DNA of 64,000 bases, from contig JAPFFF010000056.1 of the NCBI GenBank assembly GCA_039105265.1, positions 1,043,706 to 1,107,705 on the forward strand, in the 5' to 3' direction. Source of the DNA: Tritrichomonas musculus. Its lineage: Eukaryota > Parabasalia > Tritrichomonadida > Tritrichomonadidae. Within the stretch, counting starts at the first letter, position 1, and every line of letters begins with the position of its first letter. Below, piece after piece: positions 49,521-56,704 of this stretch. The notes below the pieces were generated by a model, which saw only the letters and a list, made by a program, of their open reading frames with translations, had not been told where the DNA came from and searched no databases. The position numbers were made by a program, and so were the translations under genes.

Positions 49521-49718
49521 ATGTCTAAATTGCAAGAAGCTTACGAGAAATGGGATATCTTAGATGAACAAATAAATGACATCGAAAAAAAGGCAGGGAT
49601 TATTGGTAATCAAAGGGTTTATGATGATAAAGATTTTAGAAAATTAATGGATTTACGAAGAGAAAGAGACAAAGTAGAAAAAGAAATTGAACTTTTAAGA
49701 AAAGAATTAAATAAATAA
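49521..49718 (+). CDS. Small coiled-coil Polinton protein (array member 5)
   Basis: 65 residues (MSKLQEAYEKWDILDEQIND to EKEIELLRKELNK), the shortest and last member of the array. It contains MDLRRERDKVEKEI, like the ELERLRRERDRL of member 2. It converges on the helicase gene with only a few bases between them. Confidence 0.55.
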   Translation: MSKLQEAYEKWDILDEQINDIEKKAGIIGNQRVYDDKDFRKLMDLRRERDKVEKEIELLRKELNK

Positions 49719-49722
49719 AAAG

Positions 49723-51426
49723 TTACCTTAATCTATATTTCTTATCATTATTATTGAATGAGCAGTATTGTAAAATTGTTTGATTAAAATCTTGATGAGT
49801 TTTGGGTCTGAAATTTTTTACTTTTGCCCATTTTTTAAATTCAGTCCAGGCTTCAAAAGCTACATAACCATTTCTGAATTTTTGAAAGTTTTCCTCAATA
49901 AATAATTTTTCAGGAGATTTTGAAAAGTTCATTAAATTCATTCTTGCCTCAGTTGTAGGAAATTGTGCTGGATAGAAATTTGATAAATCAACAGTCAAGA
50001 AAAAAGTAATTAAATTGTTTTTGAAATCTTGTGTCTTAATAAGATTACGTAAAGGTTGAAAATAGTCTTGACCTTTCATTGGATAACAATTTGTAACAAC
50101 AAATCTTCTATCGTCTTCATCAATTCGAATAGGAGCAGGATTGTTTGTTAAGAAGATGAAATTGGCAACATTTTCTTTAGATTCAGTATTTCTATGTTTT
50201 CCTTCAATAGTAGCGAATCTTTCTGTGATTAACGTTTTTAATCTTTCATGTTGTTTAAGATATTTTCGATCGTTTTTATTATGATTTTCCTTTTCTGAAC
50301 ATACCAATAATTTTTTGTTTAAGATTTGGAAATTAAAATTGCTTGTAATATTATCAAAGTTTGCATTTGGATCAGAATATTCACCTAAAAGTTGACAAAG
50401 AACATTAGTAAATGTATTTTTCCCACAACCCGGTATACCAATAAGAACTAATGCAGTACCTGTTTTACCATCTGGATGTTGAAAAATAAATGAAATCCAT
50501 TTAATGATATAATCATATAATTCTTGGTCAGAATTTGCAATAACTCTAAAAATATGATCCAAATATGGTTGAATCACATTTTGTGTACAAAGAATTAATC
50601 TTGAATAAGGATACCAATGAAAATATGAAAAAATGTTTGGATCTTCGGAATAGAATTTCATTGATTCATAAGTAATGAAATCCAAATTCTTCCCAAAGGA
50701 AACAACATCAAATGCAGTAATTGCTTTCTTTGTATTTTTACCAACTTTTGAACACCCTAATTTAATATTTTTCAATATTGGTGCAAATTGAGTAGGATTT
50801 AACATTTCTAACGTATTTGATTGTTTAATTATGAAGATATTGTCTAGTTGAATATAACAACAAACTTTTTTGAAATCAGTAAAGAAATCTCCAACACGAA
50901 TTCCAGTAGAAGAGTATTTTCTTTCATAATTCTTATCTTTAAATGAGATTATTGAACAATTTTCACCAAAATCAATTTGAACAAATTGGTTAATTGTATT
51001 ATTGAAATATTTCTCCCAAATAACATTTCTTTGAGATTCTGAGAGTGCATTCAAAATTGGGAAGATCCAATGATTTGAAACTTCTGGATGATTTTCTTGA
51101 CTACCAATTGCTTGAAGATCTTGTTCAGAATTTTCTTGATTAGATAAGTACCAATTTTTCACAATATTGTACAAATGGTTTGGATTAAATGGAGAACGAA
51201 ATATATATTTGATAGAAGTTGTTAAATTTTCAAGTGTTGGTTCAAATAAATTTAACAATCCAACAACATCATCAGGAAACAATTGAATGAGATTTGTATT
51301 TATTTCAAGATCACGATCATGAAACTCTTGACCTTGATATTGAGGAAAGACATTCTCATTTATATTTTCCATTTGTCTAGCTTCTGGAATTAAGAAATCA
51401 TCAGAGAGGAGGGTTGGTTGATTCAT
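49723..51426 (-). CDS. Superfamily 3 helicase (P4/D5-like) of the Polinton
   Basis: 567 residues from the ATG at 51426; the upstream in-frame TTG lies inside the promoter. SF3 helicases unwind DNA for replication in small DNA viruses, virophages, giant viruses and some Polinton-like viruses. The C-terminal ATPase holds Walker A GIPGCGKNTFTN, Walker B in KKLLVCSEKEN, motif C in ANFIFLTNNPAPI, and an arginine block DEDDRRFVV. The N-terminal half (about 1-280) is poorly conserved and may hold a degenerate primase or D5N-like region. Next to a protein-primed polymerase, a helicase is an unusual addition and may support strand displacement over a long genome. Confidence 0.85.
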   Translation of the reverse strand: MNQPTLLSDDFLIPEARQMENINENVFPQYQGQEFHDRDLEINTNLIQLFPDDVVGLLNLFEPTLENLTTSIKYIFRSPFNPNHLYNIVKNWYLSNQENSEQDLQAIGSQENHPEVSNHWIFPILNALSESQRNVIWEKYFNNTINQFVQIDFGENCSIISFKDKNYERKYSSTGIRVGDFFTDFKKVCCYIQLDNIFIIKQSNTLEMLNPTQFAPILKNIKLGCSKVGKNTKKAITAFDVVSFGKNLDFITYESMKFYSEDPNIFSYFHWYPYSRLILCTQNVIQPYLDHIFRVIANSDQELYDYIIKWISFIFQHPDGKTGTALVLIGIPGCGKNTFTNVLCQLLGEYSDPNANFDNITSNFNFQILNKKLLVCSEKENHNKNDRKYLKQHERLKTLITERFATIEGKHRNTESKENVANFIFLTNNPAPIRIDEDDRRFVVTNCYPMKGQDYFQPLRNLIKTQDFKNNLITFFLTVDLSNFYPAQFPTTEARMNLMNFSKSPEKLFIEENFQKFRNGYVAFEAWTEFKKWAKVKNFRPKTHQDFNQTILQYCSFNNNDKKYRLR

Positions 51427-51476
51427 CGATACAAAAATAAAAGTGACTGTCAAAACCGTTATTCATTTTTTAATTA
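51427..51476. promoter_or_regulatory. Bidirectional promoter between helicase and the gene at 51477
   Basis: Fifty bases. The minus strand reads CGGTTTTGACAGTCACTTTT (class I) toward the helicase; the plus strand reads GTCAAAACCGTTATTCATTT (class II) toward 51477. The core TGTCAAAACCG is shared by both directions. Confidence 0.75.
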
Positions 51477-52232
51477 ATGTCAAGTGATAATGAATTACCT
51501 CTACACTATTCAACTGGGGGTTCACCTCAATATCAATTATCACCAAACATGCAAAATTTAAATAATAGTTTTCAAAACTTTGTTGTCAATAATGAAATTG
51601 ATGATTGGGAAATAGACCGTAATTTTAATGAACCTCAACCAATAAATACATCAACGTCTCCAAATGAAGAAGAATTTTATGCAGGAATCAATCAAATAGT
51701 AGAAGAACATCCAGCAAATCCAAACCGTGATTTTAATGAACCTCAATCAACGTCTCCAAATGAAGAAGAATTTTATGCAGGAATCAATCAAATTGTAGAA
51801 AAACAATTAGAAGAACATCCAGCAAATCCAAACCGTCATGGAAATCCAAGACCTCCAAACCCACAAGATGTATTTGGAAAAAGTTATCATGATAAGATTG
51901 ACCCGATAAATAATTTTAAAGATTTTCTTAAAATAATTGAACCAGATAGAATTTATCCGTCAGATGAAATCACTTATCTTTATAATTCATATTTTCATAC
52001 TCATCATTCAACAAATGGTTTTGGAAAATTATTAAAAGTCAAGAAATATTTCAAATCAAAACAAAGAAAGATTCTTGGAATAAAAAAAATATATTATAAA
52101 ATGAAAAAGACAAAATTTCCACCTCAATCCCACCTCGATCCCACCTCGATCCCACCTCAATCCCACCTCAATCCCACCTCAATCCCACCTCAATCCCACC
52201 TCACTAAAAATTTTCACTCACAAAAAGTTTAA
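51477..52232 (+). CDS. Acidic repeat-bearing Polinton protein, unknown
   Basis: 251 residues. Two copies of a 30-residue unit (FNEPQ, then TSPNEEEFYAGINQIVE) lie at about 45-115, followed by a Pro/Asn-rich linker and a folded-looking block (FKDFLKIIEPDRIYPSDEIT). The C-terminal tail is basic and ends in repeats of SIPPQSHLDPT type. The start follows a class II box directly. Confidence 0.6.
   Translation: MSSDNELPLHYSTGGSPQYQLSPNMQNLNNSFQNFVVNNEIDDWEIDRNFNEPQPINTSTSPNEEEFYAGINQIVEEHPANPNRDFNEPQSTSPNEEEFYAGINQIVEKQLEEHPANPNRHGNPRPPNPQDVFGKSYHDKIDPINNFKDFLKIIEPDRIYPSDEITYLYNSYFHTHHSTNGFGKLLKVKKYFKSKQRKILGIKKIYYKMKKTKFPPQSHLDPTSIPPQSHLNPTSIPPQSHLTKNFHSQKV
52124..52203. repeat. Tandem repeat of CCCACCTCAAT units
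   Basis: About seven units of 10-11 bases (CCCACCTCRATC) encode the PPQSHL/SI repeat at the C-terminus of the protein at 51477-52232. GC-richer than the surroundings. Confidence 0.8.
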
Positions 52233-52245
52233 TAAAAATTTAATT

Positions 52246-52265
52246 CAAAAAGTTCATTTTTATAA
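52246..52265 (+). promoter_or_regulatory. Promoter box, CAAAAAGTTCA class
   Basis: CAAAAAGTTCATTTTTATAA directly before the ATG. Matches the boxes before 52651 and, on the minus strand, before 45842. Confidence 0.6.
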
Positions 52266-52616
52266 ATGTTTCTTTTATTAATGTTAATGTATGGTGAATA
52301 TGTTTCTGTTTACAATTGTCCATGTTCTTCAGAATTGGAAAAAATAGAATCTCATCTCAAAAAGATTAACAAAAATCTCAATAGAATATTTCATGGGATG
52401 ATAGACGAATTTAACAAAACCGAATATGAAGAATTAAAGAAAAGAAGAGATTTGACTTGGAAACAATGGAAGAAAAATTCTGATGAATATGATCAATTAC
52501 TCAAAGGAGAAAGTACGCCTGAGACAAACAAAAAACTCGATGAACTTAGAAAAATAAAAGAATTATATTGGGGACATGTCTGGAACTTGAATAATCAAAT
52601 TGAAAATTTTGAATAA
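52266..52616 (+). CDS. Small secreted-type coiled-coil Polinton protein
   Basis: 116 residues. The first 20 residues (MFLLLMLMYGEYVSVYNCPC) look like a short signal peptide or membrane anchor followed by a Cys pair. The rest is a coiled coil rich in Lys/Glu (IESHLKKINKNLNRIFHGMI). It has its own CAAAAAGTTCA promoter box. Confidence 0.55.
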   Translation: MFLLLMLMYGEYVSVYNCPCSSELEKIESHLKKINKNLNRIFHGMIDEFNKTEYEELKKRRDLTWKQWKKNSDEYDQLLKGESTPETNKKLDELRKIKELYWGHVWNLNNQIENFE

Positions 52617-52630
52617 AAAGTCAATTCATT

Positions 52631-52650
52631 CAAAAAGTTTATTTTTTTAA
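52631..52650 (+). promoter_or_regulatory. Promoter box, CAAAAAGTTTA variant
   Basis: CAAAAAGTTTATTTTTTTAA directly before the ATG, a one-base variant of the box before 52266. Confidence 0.55.
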
Positions 52651-52914
52651 ATGCAGGGCCAACAAAGTTTACCTAGTGAAAAACAAAAAGAATTAATAAA
52701 TTTGTTAAAATTCACTAGAGGTGAAATTGAAAAAACTTGTGATCAAATGATCAAAATGACTGAGGAATTCTTTGATCAAGAAATTGATTTAAAAAATGAT
52801 TCTCGTCCAGAGAGACAAGAACAATTACATTCTTTACTAATAACAGTTGGGATTTTAGCAACTTCCAACAGAGAGAATTTCCGAAAATTGGAAGAAACGT
52901 TAAAGAATAAATAA
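52651..52914 (+). CDS. Small helical Polinton protein
   Basis: 87 residues (MQGQQSLPSEKQKELINLLK), helical and amphipathic throughout. Family not recognised. Neighbours on both sides are of similar size, each with its own promoter box. Confidence 0.5.
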   Translation: MQGQQSLPSEKQKELINLLKFTRGEIEKTCDQMIKMTEEFFDQEIDLKNDSRPERQEQLHSLLITVGILATSNRENFRKLEETLKNK

Positions 52915-52920
52915 ACATAA

Positions 52921-52949
52921 CCGTTTTTTAACCGCTTTCATTTTTATTT
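52921..52949 (+). promoter_or_regulatory. Class II promoter box
   Basis: AACCGCTTTCATTTTTATTT directly before the ATG at 52950. The same box faces 54511 (-) and 60593 (+). Confidence 0.65.
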
Positions 52950-53210
52950 ATGACTGTTACTGAACAAGACCTTGAATTAGAATTTAGAAAATTGTTCAAA
53001 AATGATATCGTGTCTGATTTCCGACATTTAAAGTTATTTTTCATGTTCAAATTAAATGTTATGATCAATGATCTTGAAAATAACAATCTTGATCGATTTA
53101 AGAAAGAAGTTCATAACACACCATTTGTTTTCACAACAATGATTGAACATGATTTCTTTGATAAGATTCAAATCTACAATTCAAGAGAGAAAATTTTAAC
53201 TACTCCTTAA
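52950..53210 (+). CDS. Small helical Polinton protein
   Basis: 86 residues (MTVTEQDLELEFRKLFKNDI to REKILTTP). Folded-looking, with a hydrophobic centre (LKLFFMFKLNVMINDL) but no clear membrane segment. It converges on the stalked membrane protein gene. Family not recognised. Confidence 0.5.
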   Translation: MTVTEQDLELEFRKLFKNDIVSDFRHLKLFFMFKLNVMINDLENNNLDRFKKEVHNTPFVFTTMIEHDFFDKIQIYNSREKILTTP

Positions 53211-53248
53211 TAAATAAAAAAGATTAAATTTGTTTATTTAATTTTTTT

Positions 53249-54511
53249 TTAAAGTCCAACTGAGTCAGAGTCAGAATTAAAATTTTCAGTTTGAAATTTG
53301 GTTTGATTTTTGTAAAAGATAATTCCAAGAGCAAGAATCATGAGAATTAGTAATGGAATAGATACAGATAAACCTATTATTTTTGATACATTCTTTTGTT
53401 CAATATCTGATGGAGAGAATTGATATGAGAAATTGAAAAAATAGGATTCAGAGAATTGATCTGATATAGTGAATTGAAAAGATGGCGAACGTGATGGAGA
53501 TAAAGATGGACTAAATGTTGGAGATAAAGATGGACTAAATGTTGGAGATAAAGATGGTGAACGTGATGGTGAAATTGATGGGCGGAATGTTGGTGAACGT
53601 GATGGTGAAATTGATGGGCTAAATGTTGGTGAACGTGATGGTGAACGTGATGGTGAACGTGATGGTGAACGTGATGGTGTTTGAATTGGAGGATCTTTGA
53701 GATAGAATAACCCACGTAATCCGATTTCATTATGTTGAATAGTAATTAATAATGTTGTATCAATTGGTGAGAATGTTGGTGATTCATAAGCAATCAAAAA
53801 AGGTTTATTATTTGGTAACATTTTTTCAGGAAAGAGATAATGTTCAGAATTCCATAAAAGATCACCTTGGTAAAAAGAATTTGAATTCATAACAATTATC
53901 CAAAATTTAGAACCATAAAATGTTATCTTTTTGACTCCTTCTGAAGAACCAGAAACAAAACATCTATGATATGGATTGTTCACATTTGATGGATCATCAT
54001 CTTTATCTAGCCAATTTCCACTTACAATTTCCCAGTCATTACATGGAATATATTCAGCATTATCAGGTATTCCTTCAATTGATGGAGATAAAGATTCATG
54101 TCTTAAATATGCAATACCTCGAAATAGGGTGCTTCTATGTTGTTGAACATTAATAATAATATTTGTTAGCATTAGGGGAAATTCTTTTGATTCAAAAACA
54201 ATTATCCAATCTTTTTCATCGTTGGAATATTCATTGATGAGATATTTTTGAGAATTCCATAAAAGTTCGGCCTCATCATGACGGGTAGAAATTTTTCCTA
54301 TGATCCAAAATTTCCTGGCAGTAAATGATTGTTTAAGTGTTAAATTGTTTGTTGTTGCATAATTTGTCCAACATGATAAGTCATCATTTGGTATAACTGA
54401 TTTCCATTCTCCATTAACAATTTCCCAATCAAAACAAGAAATCCATTCAGCATCATCAGGTATTCCTTCAATTGATGGGCGATTAATGAGTATCAAAAAG
54501 ATAACGAACAT
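53249..54511 (-). CDS. Stalked type I membrane protein of the Polinton (two-domain head, Ser-Pro-Arg stalk)
   Basis: 420 residues. An N-terminal signal-like segment (MFVIFLILINR) is followed by two related domains of about 125 residues, each opening SIEGIPDxAExxxCxDWEIV and sharing ITF-GSKFWII and LLWNS-YL motifs. Then comes a stalk of about 90 residues with many copies of SPSRSPTF/SPSISPSR, a transmembrane helix (IIGLSVSIPLLILMILALGI) and a short polar tail. The plan is that of a surface protein with a rigid, possibly glycosylated stalk. In a virus-like element it could be displayed on the host cell or on particles; no fusion or known envelope family is recognised. The frame looks whole. Confidence 0.7.
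   Translation of the reverse strand: MFVIFLILINRPSIEGIPDDAEWISCFDWEIVNGEWKSVIPNDDLSCWTNYATTNNLTLKQSFTARKFWIIGKISTRHDEAELLWNSQKYLINEYSNDEKDWIIVFESKEFPLMLTNIIINVQQHRSTLFRGIAYLRHESLSPSIEGIPDNAEYIPCNDWEIVSGNWLDKDDDPSNVNNPYHRCFVSGSSEGVKKITFYGSKFWIIVMNSNSFYQGDLLWNSEHYLFPEKMLPNNKPFLIAYESPTFSPIDTTLLITIQHNEIGLRGLFYLKDPPIQTPSRSPSRSPSRSPSRSPTFSPSISPSRSPTFRPSISPSRSPSLSPTFSPSLSPTFSPSLSPSRSPSFQFTISDQFSESYFFNFSYQFSPSDIEQKNVSKIIGLSVSIPLLILMILALGIIFYKNQTKFQTENFNSDSDSVGL
53478..53685. repeat. Minisatellite encoding the Ser-Pro-Arg stalk
   Basis: Repeated 12- and 24-base units on the plus strand (GGTGAACGTGATGGTGAA and GATAAAGATGGACTAAAT types) encode the SPSRSPTF repeats. Copy number probably varies. Confidence 0.85.
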
Positions 54512-54562
54512 TTAATAAAAATGAAAGCGGTTAAAACGGTTATGTCAGACCATTTTTTATTA
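54512..54562. promoter_or_regulatory. Bidirectional promoter, class II (-) and class I variant (+)
   Basis: The minus strand reads AACCGCTTTCATTTTTATTA toward 54511. The plus strand reads CGGTTATGTCAGACCATTTT toward the ATG at 54563. Confidence 0.65.
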
Positions 54563-54865
54563 ATGCAAACAAGTGATAGTGACGACGGCTGGGATACAAT
54601 GCATGAATCCATAGAAGAATCAAAAAGTCAAAATGAAATATTTAAAATGAACATTGGCAGCTTGGAAGAAACAAGGGAGAAAATAAAAGAAACGATGGAT
54701 GGCCTACAGGAGATTCTGGTTTCACAAATCAACCTCCAATATCAATTCCAAAAATATCAGAAAGCTCTCAATAAGAAAATGAATGAGGTTATTGATAGTT
54801 TCGATAACAAAGAAGAATTAGAACAAAAATTGGAAGAACTCCAAGAAATAATTAACAAAGGTTAA
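54563..54865 (+). CDS. Small coiled-coil Polinton protein
   Basis: 100 residues from the preferred ATG at 54563 (MQTSDSDDGWDTMHESIEES). Two earlier in-frame ATGs at 54521 and 54542 fall in the promoter module, so they are less likely. The rest is coiled coil (IGSLEETREKIKETMDGLQE). Family not recognised. Confidence 0.5.
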   Translation: MQTSDSDDGWDTMHESIEESKSQNEIFKMNIGSLEETREKIKETMDGLQEILVSQINLQYQFQKYQKALNKKMNEVIDSFDNKEELEQKLEELQEIINKG

Positions 54866-54885
54866 ATAAATAAAAAAATAATTTT

Positions 54886-55173
54886 TTACTCTTTCAATAT
54901 TACTGATAATTTTATTTTTTTCGGTGTGGTTGATTTTTTTTGTTCGATGAAGTTGATTAAGGTTTGAGTGTTTTGAATTACTTCAGCTTTTTTGGATTCA
55001 TATTTTTGTTTCTCTTTCTCTAATTCCTCTAGGAAACTTTCATAATCAGGATCATTCTTTAATGACAGAATCTCTATTTCAAATTCTTCAACACTATGTA
55101 TTTGTCTAATTAATTCATCAATTGAACTATTCAAATTTTCTTTGAGTAGATTCAAACTATGAGTAGGCAACAT
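54886..55173 (-). CDS. Small coiled-coil Polinton protein
   Basis: 95 residues (MLPTHSLNLLKENLNSSIDE), mostly coiled coil with a basic tail (KKSTTPKKIKLSVILKE). Divergent from the gene at 55212 with a 38-base promoter between them. Confidence 0.55.
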   Translation of the reverse strand: MLPTHSLNLLKENLNSSIDELIRQIHSVEEFEIEILSLKNDPDYESFLEELEKEKQKYESKKAEVIQNTQTLINFIEQKKSTTPKKIKLSVILKE

Positions 55174-55211
55174 TTAAAAAAATGAATAACGGTTTTGACA
55201 CTTCACTTTTT
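55174..55211. promoter_or_regulatory. Bidirectional promoter, class II (-) and class I (+)
   Basis: The plus strand reads ACGGTTTTGACACTTCACTT before the ATG at 55212; the minus strand reads AAAACCGTTATTCATTTTTT before 55173. An ATG at 55182 lies inside the module and is not taken as a start. Confidence 0.75.
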
Positions 55212-55589
55212 ATGAAGAGAGTTCCTCAAGTAGTATTTCAAAATTTAATAGAGGACAAGAAAGATAAACTCAAAAAATCAATGAGTGAATTCTATGATGC
55301 TATGAATCGTTTGGCTGAAGCAAAAGTAAAAGAGAAAGATATTTCTTTTTGTCAACGGTATAATGGTGAAGATTTACACAACTTATATAAACTCAAAAGA
55401 GATTTCGAAGATATACAAATTGATTCAATTATTGAAGATCATGAAAAAATAAAAACTGAACTTGAGACAGAAGAGAAATCAGCATGGAAAGAATATCAAG
55501 ATAGTTTTGATCAATACAAAGTTCAAAAAAGAGCTTTAATAGCTGAAATAAGTTCTTTTCAAAAATTTCTAATGGATGATGATGATTAA
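55212..55589 (+). CDS. Coiled-coil Polinton protein
   Basis: 125 residues from the ATG after the promoter (MKRVPQVVFQNLIEDKKDKL). Mostly coiled coil and acidic, ending SFQKFLMDDDD. Family not recognised. Confidence 0.55.
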   Translation: MKRVPQVVFQNLIEDKKDKLKKSMSEFYDAMNRLAEAKVKEKDISFCQRYNGEDLHNLYKLKRDFEDIQIDSIIEDHEKIKTELETEEKSAWKEYQDSFDQYKVQKRALIAEISSFQKFLMDDDD

Positions 55590-55637
55590 TAAATTTAATT
55601 TATCTTTTTATTTTTTTATCCTCTTACAAAAACAAAA

Positions 55638-56345
55638 ATGATAGTAGAGCCAATAAATGAAAATTATGAATGGTTACAATATAATGAACATTTACGGATT
55701 ATACGTTCAAAGAAAGATAATATGTTTCAAGCAAATAGTATAATTAGTGCTTGTCAATCAACAAAGAAAATTAAGCATTGGAATGAAAATAAACAAACAA
55801 AGGAGTTATTTCAATTTATTTCTGAGTCAGTCGGAATTCCGCCCGACCAAAAGTTATTAGAAAATCGACCAAATTTACCGAATAATTTGAAAGGAATTTA
55901 TATTCATAAATTATTAATAAATCATATAGCAATTTGGGCTTCACCTACTTATTCCTTCTTTGTTCTAAAATTATTAGATGAGTATTTTGAAAAACAAAGA
56001 CTTGAACAAAAACCAAGATTAGTACCTAAAAATAGAGAATATGATTATAAATTCTTAATTTGGTTAGAAGAATTAAAAGATAATCCAGAAAAAGTTAAAT
56101 TACATTTAGTCAAACGTCATAAAGATTATTATCGTGATATCAAACCAAAAGAAAAAAATCAATGGTACTTCAAAGATAATATGCCAATAGCTATGACACC
56201 GAATAGAGATATAAAAGATATTATTCGTAAGAATTTTGGTACAAATGATGTCTCAATTTATAGTTCTATCATTACTGCTTCAAAAACATGTTTAGATAAA
56301 TTAAAGAGGTTAATAGATGAATATATTAGTCATTATCAGGAATGA
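55638..56345 (+). CDS. KilA-N domain protein of the Polinton
   Basis: 235 residues. Residues about 12-120 match the KilA-N DNA-binding fold seen in large DNA viruses and phages: LRIIRSKKDNMFQANSIISA, KHWNENKQTKELFQFIS, then KGIYIHKLLINHIAIWASPT, with the IWxSPxF signature. The C-terminal part (about 130-235) is basic and helical (LHLVKRHKDYYRDIKPKEKN) and may be a second DNA-contact domain of viral origin. The upstream region lacks the class I core and has only a TTTATCCTC-type leader, so the gene may be expressed differently. A role as regulator of the element is a reasonable inference. Confidence 0.8.
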   Translation: MIVEPINENYEWLQYNEHLRIIRSKKDNMFQANSIISACQSTKKIKHWNENKQTKELFQFISESVGIPPDQKLLENRPNLPNNLKGIYIHKLLINHIAIWASPTYSFFVLKLLDEYFEKQRLEQKPRLVPKNREYDYKFLIWLEELKDNPEKVKLHLVKRHKDYYRDIKPKEKNQWYFKDNMPIAMTPNRDIKDIIRKNFGTNDVSIYSSIITASKTCLDKLKRLIDEYISHYQE

Positions 56346-56353
56346 AATATAAA

Positions 56354-56381
56354 AACGGTTTTGACACTTCATTATTTTTAA
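56354..56381 (+). promoter_or_regulatory. Class I promoter box
   Basis: AACGGTTTTGACACTTCATT followed by ATTTTTAA and the ATG at 56382. Confidence 0.7.
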
Positions 56382-56642
56382 ATGAGTGAACCTGACTTTT
56401 TCGAAGAGAAGAAAAAGATTGATGATCAAACAAGAGATTTTCTATCGAATGTTCGAAATGATTTGAATATAACGAAAGTTCTCATGCAAAAAATAAATTC
56501 TCAACTTGATGAATTAACTTCAAGATTGGAACGTTTAGAAAGTTCTGTCCAAAGAATTGATCGAAAAGTTGCTGAACGTGGTGTTCAAATCGAACAATTA
56601 ATAAAAGACGTTTTCGTTCTTCAATTAACTCGACCTCAATAA
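56382..56642 (+). CDS. Small coiled-coil Polinton protein
   Basis: 86 residues. A heptad-rich stretch (KINSQLDELTSRLERLESSV, then QRIDRKVAERGVQIEQL) fills the C-terminal two thirds. Similar in size and plan to the product at 34081-34344 in the older fragment. Confidence 0.6.
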   Translation: MSEPDFFEEKKKIDDQTRDFLSNVRNDLNITKVLMQKINSQLDELTSRLERLESSVQRIDRKVAERGVQIEQLIKDVFVLQLTRPQ

Positions 56643-56660
56643 ACATTTTCTTTTTAATTA

Positions 56661-56704
56661 ACGGTTTTGACAGACCATTATTTTTATTGTAAAAGAAAGT
56701 TAAC
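56661..56704 (+). promoter_or_regulatory. Class I promoter box of the polymerase gene
   Basis: AACGGTTTTGACAGACCATT, then ATTTTTATTG and a 14-base leader to the ATG. GACAGACCAT replaces GACACTTCAC; the same variant lies before 47756 and faces 60542 (-). Confidence 0.65.
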
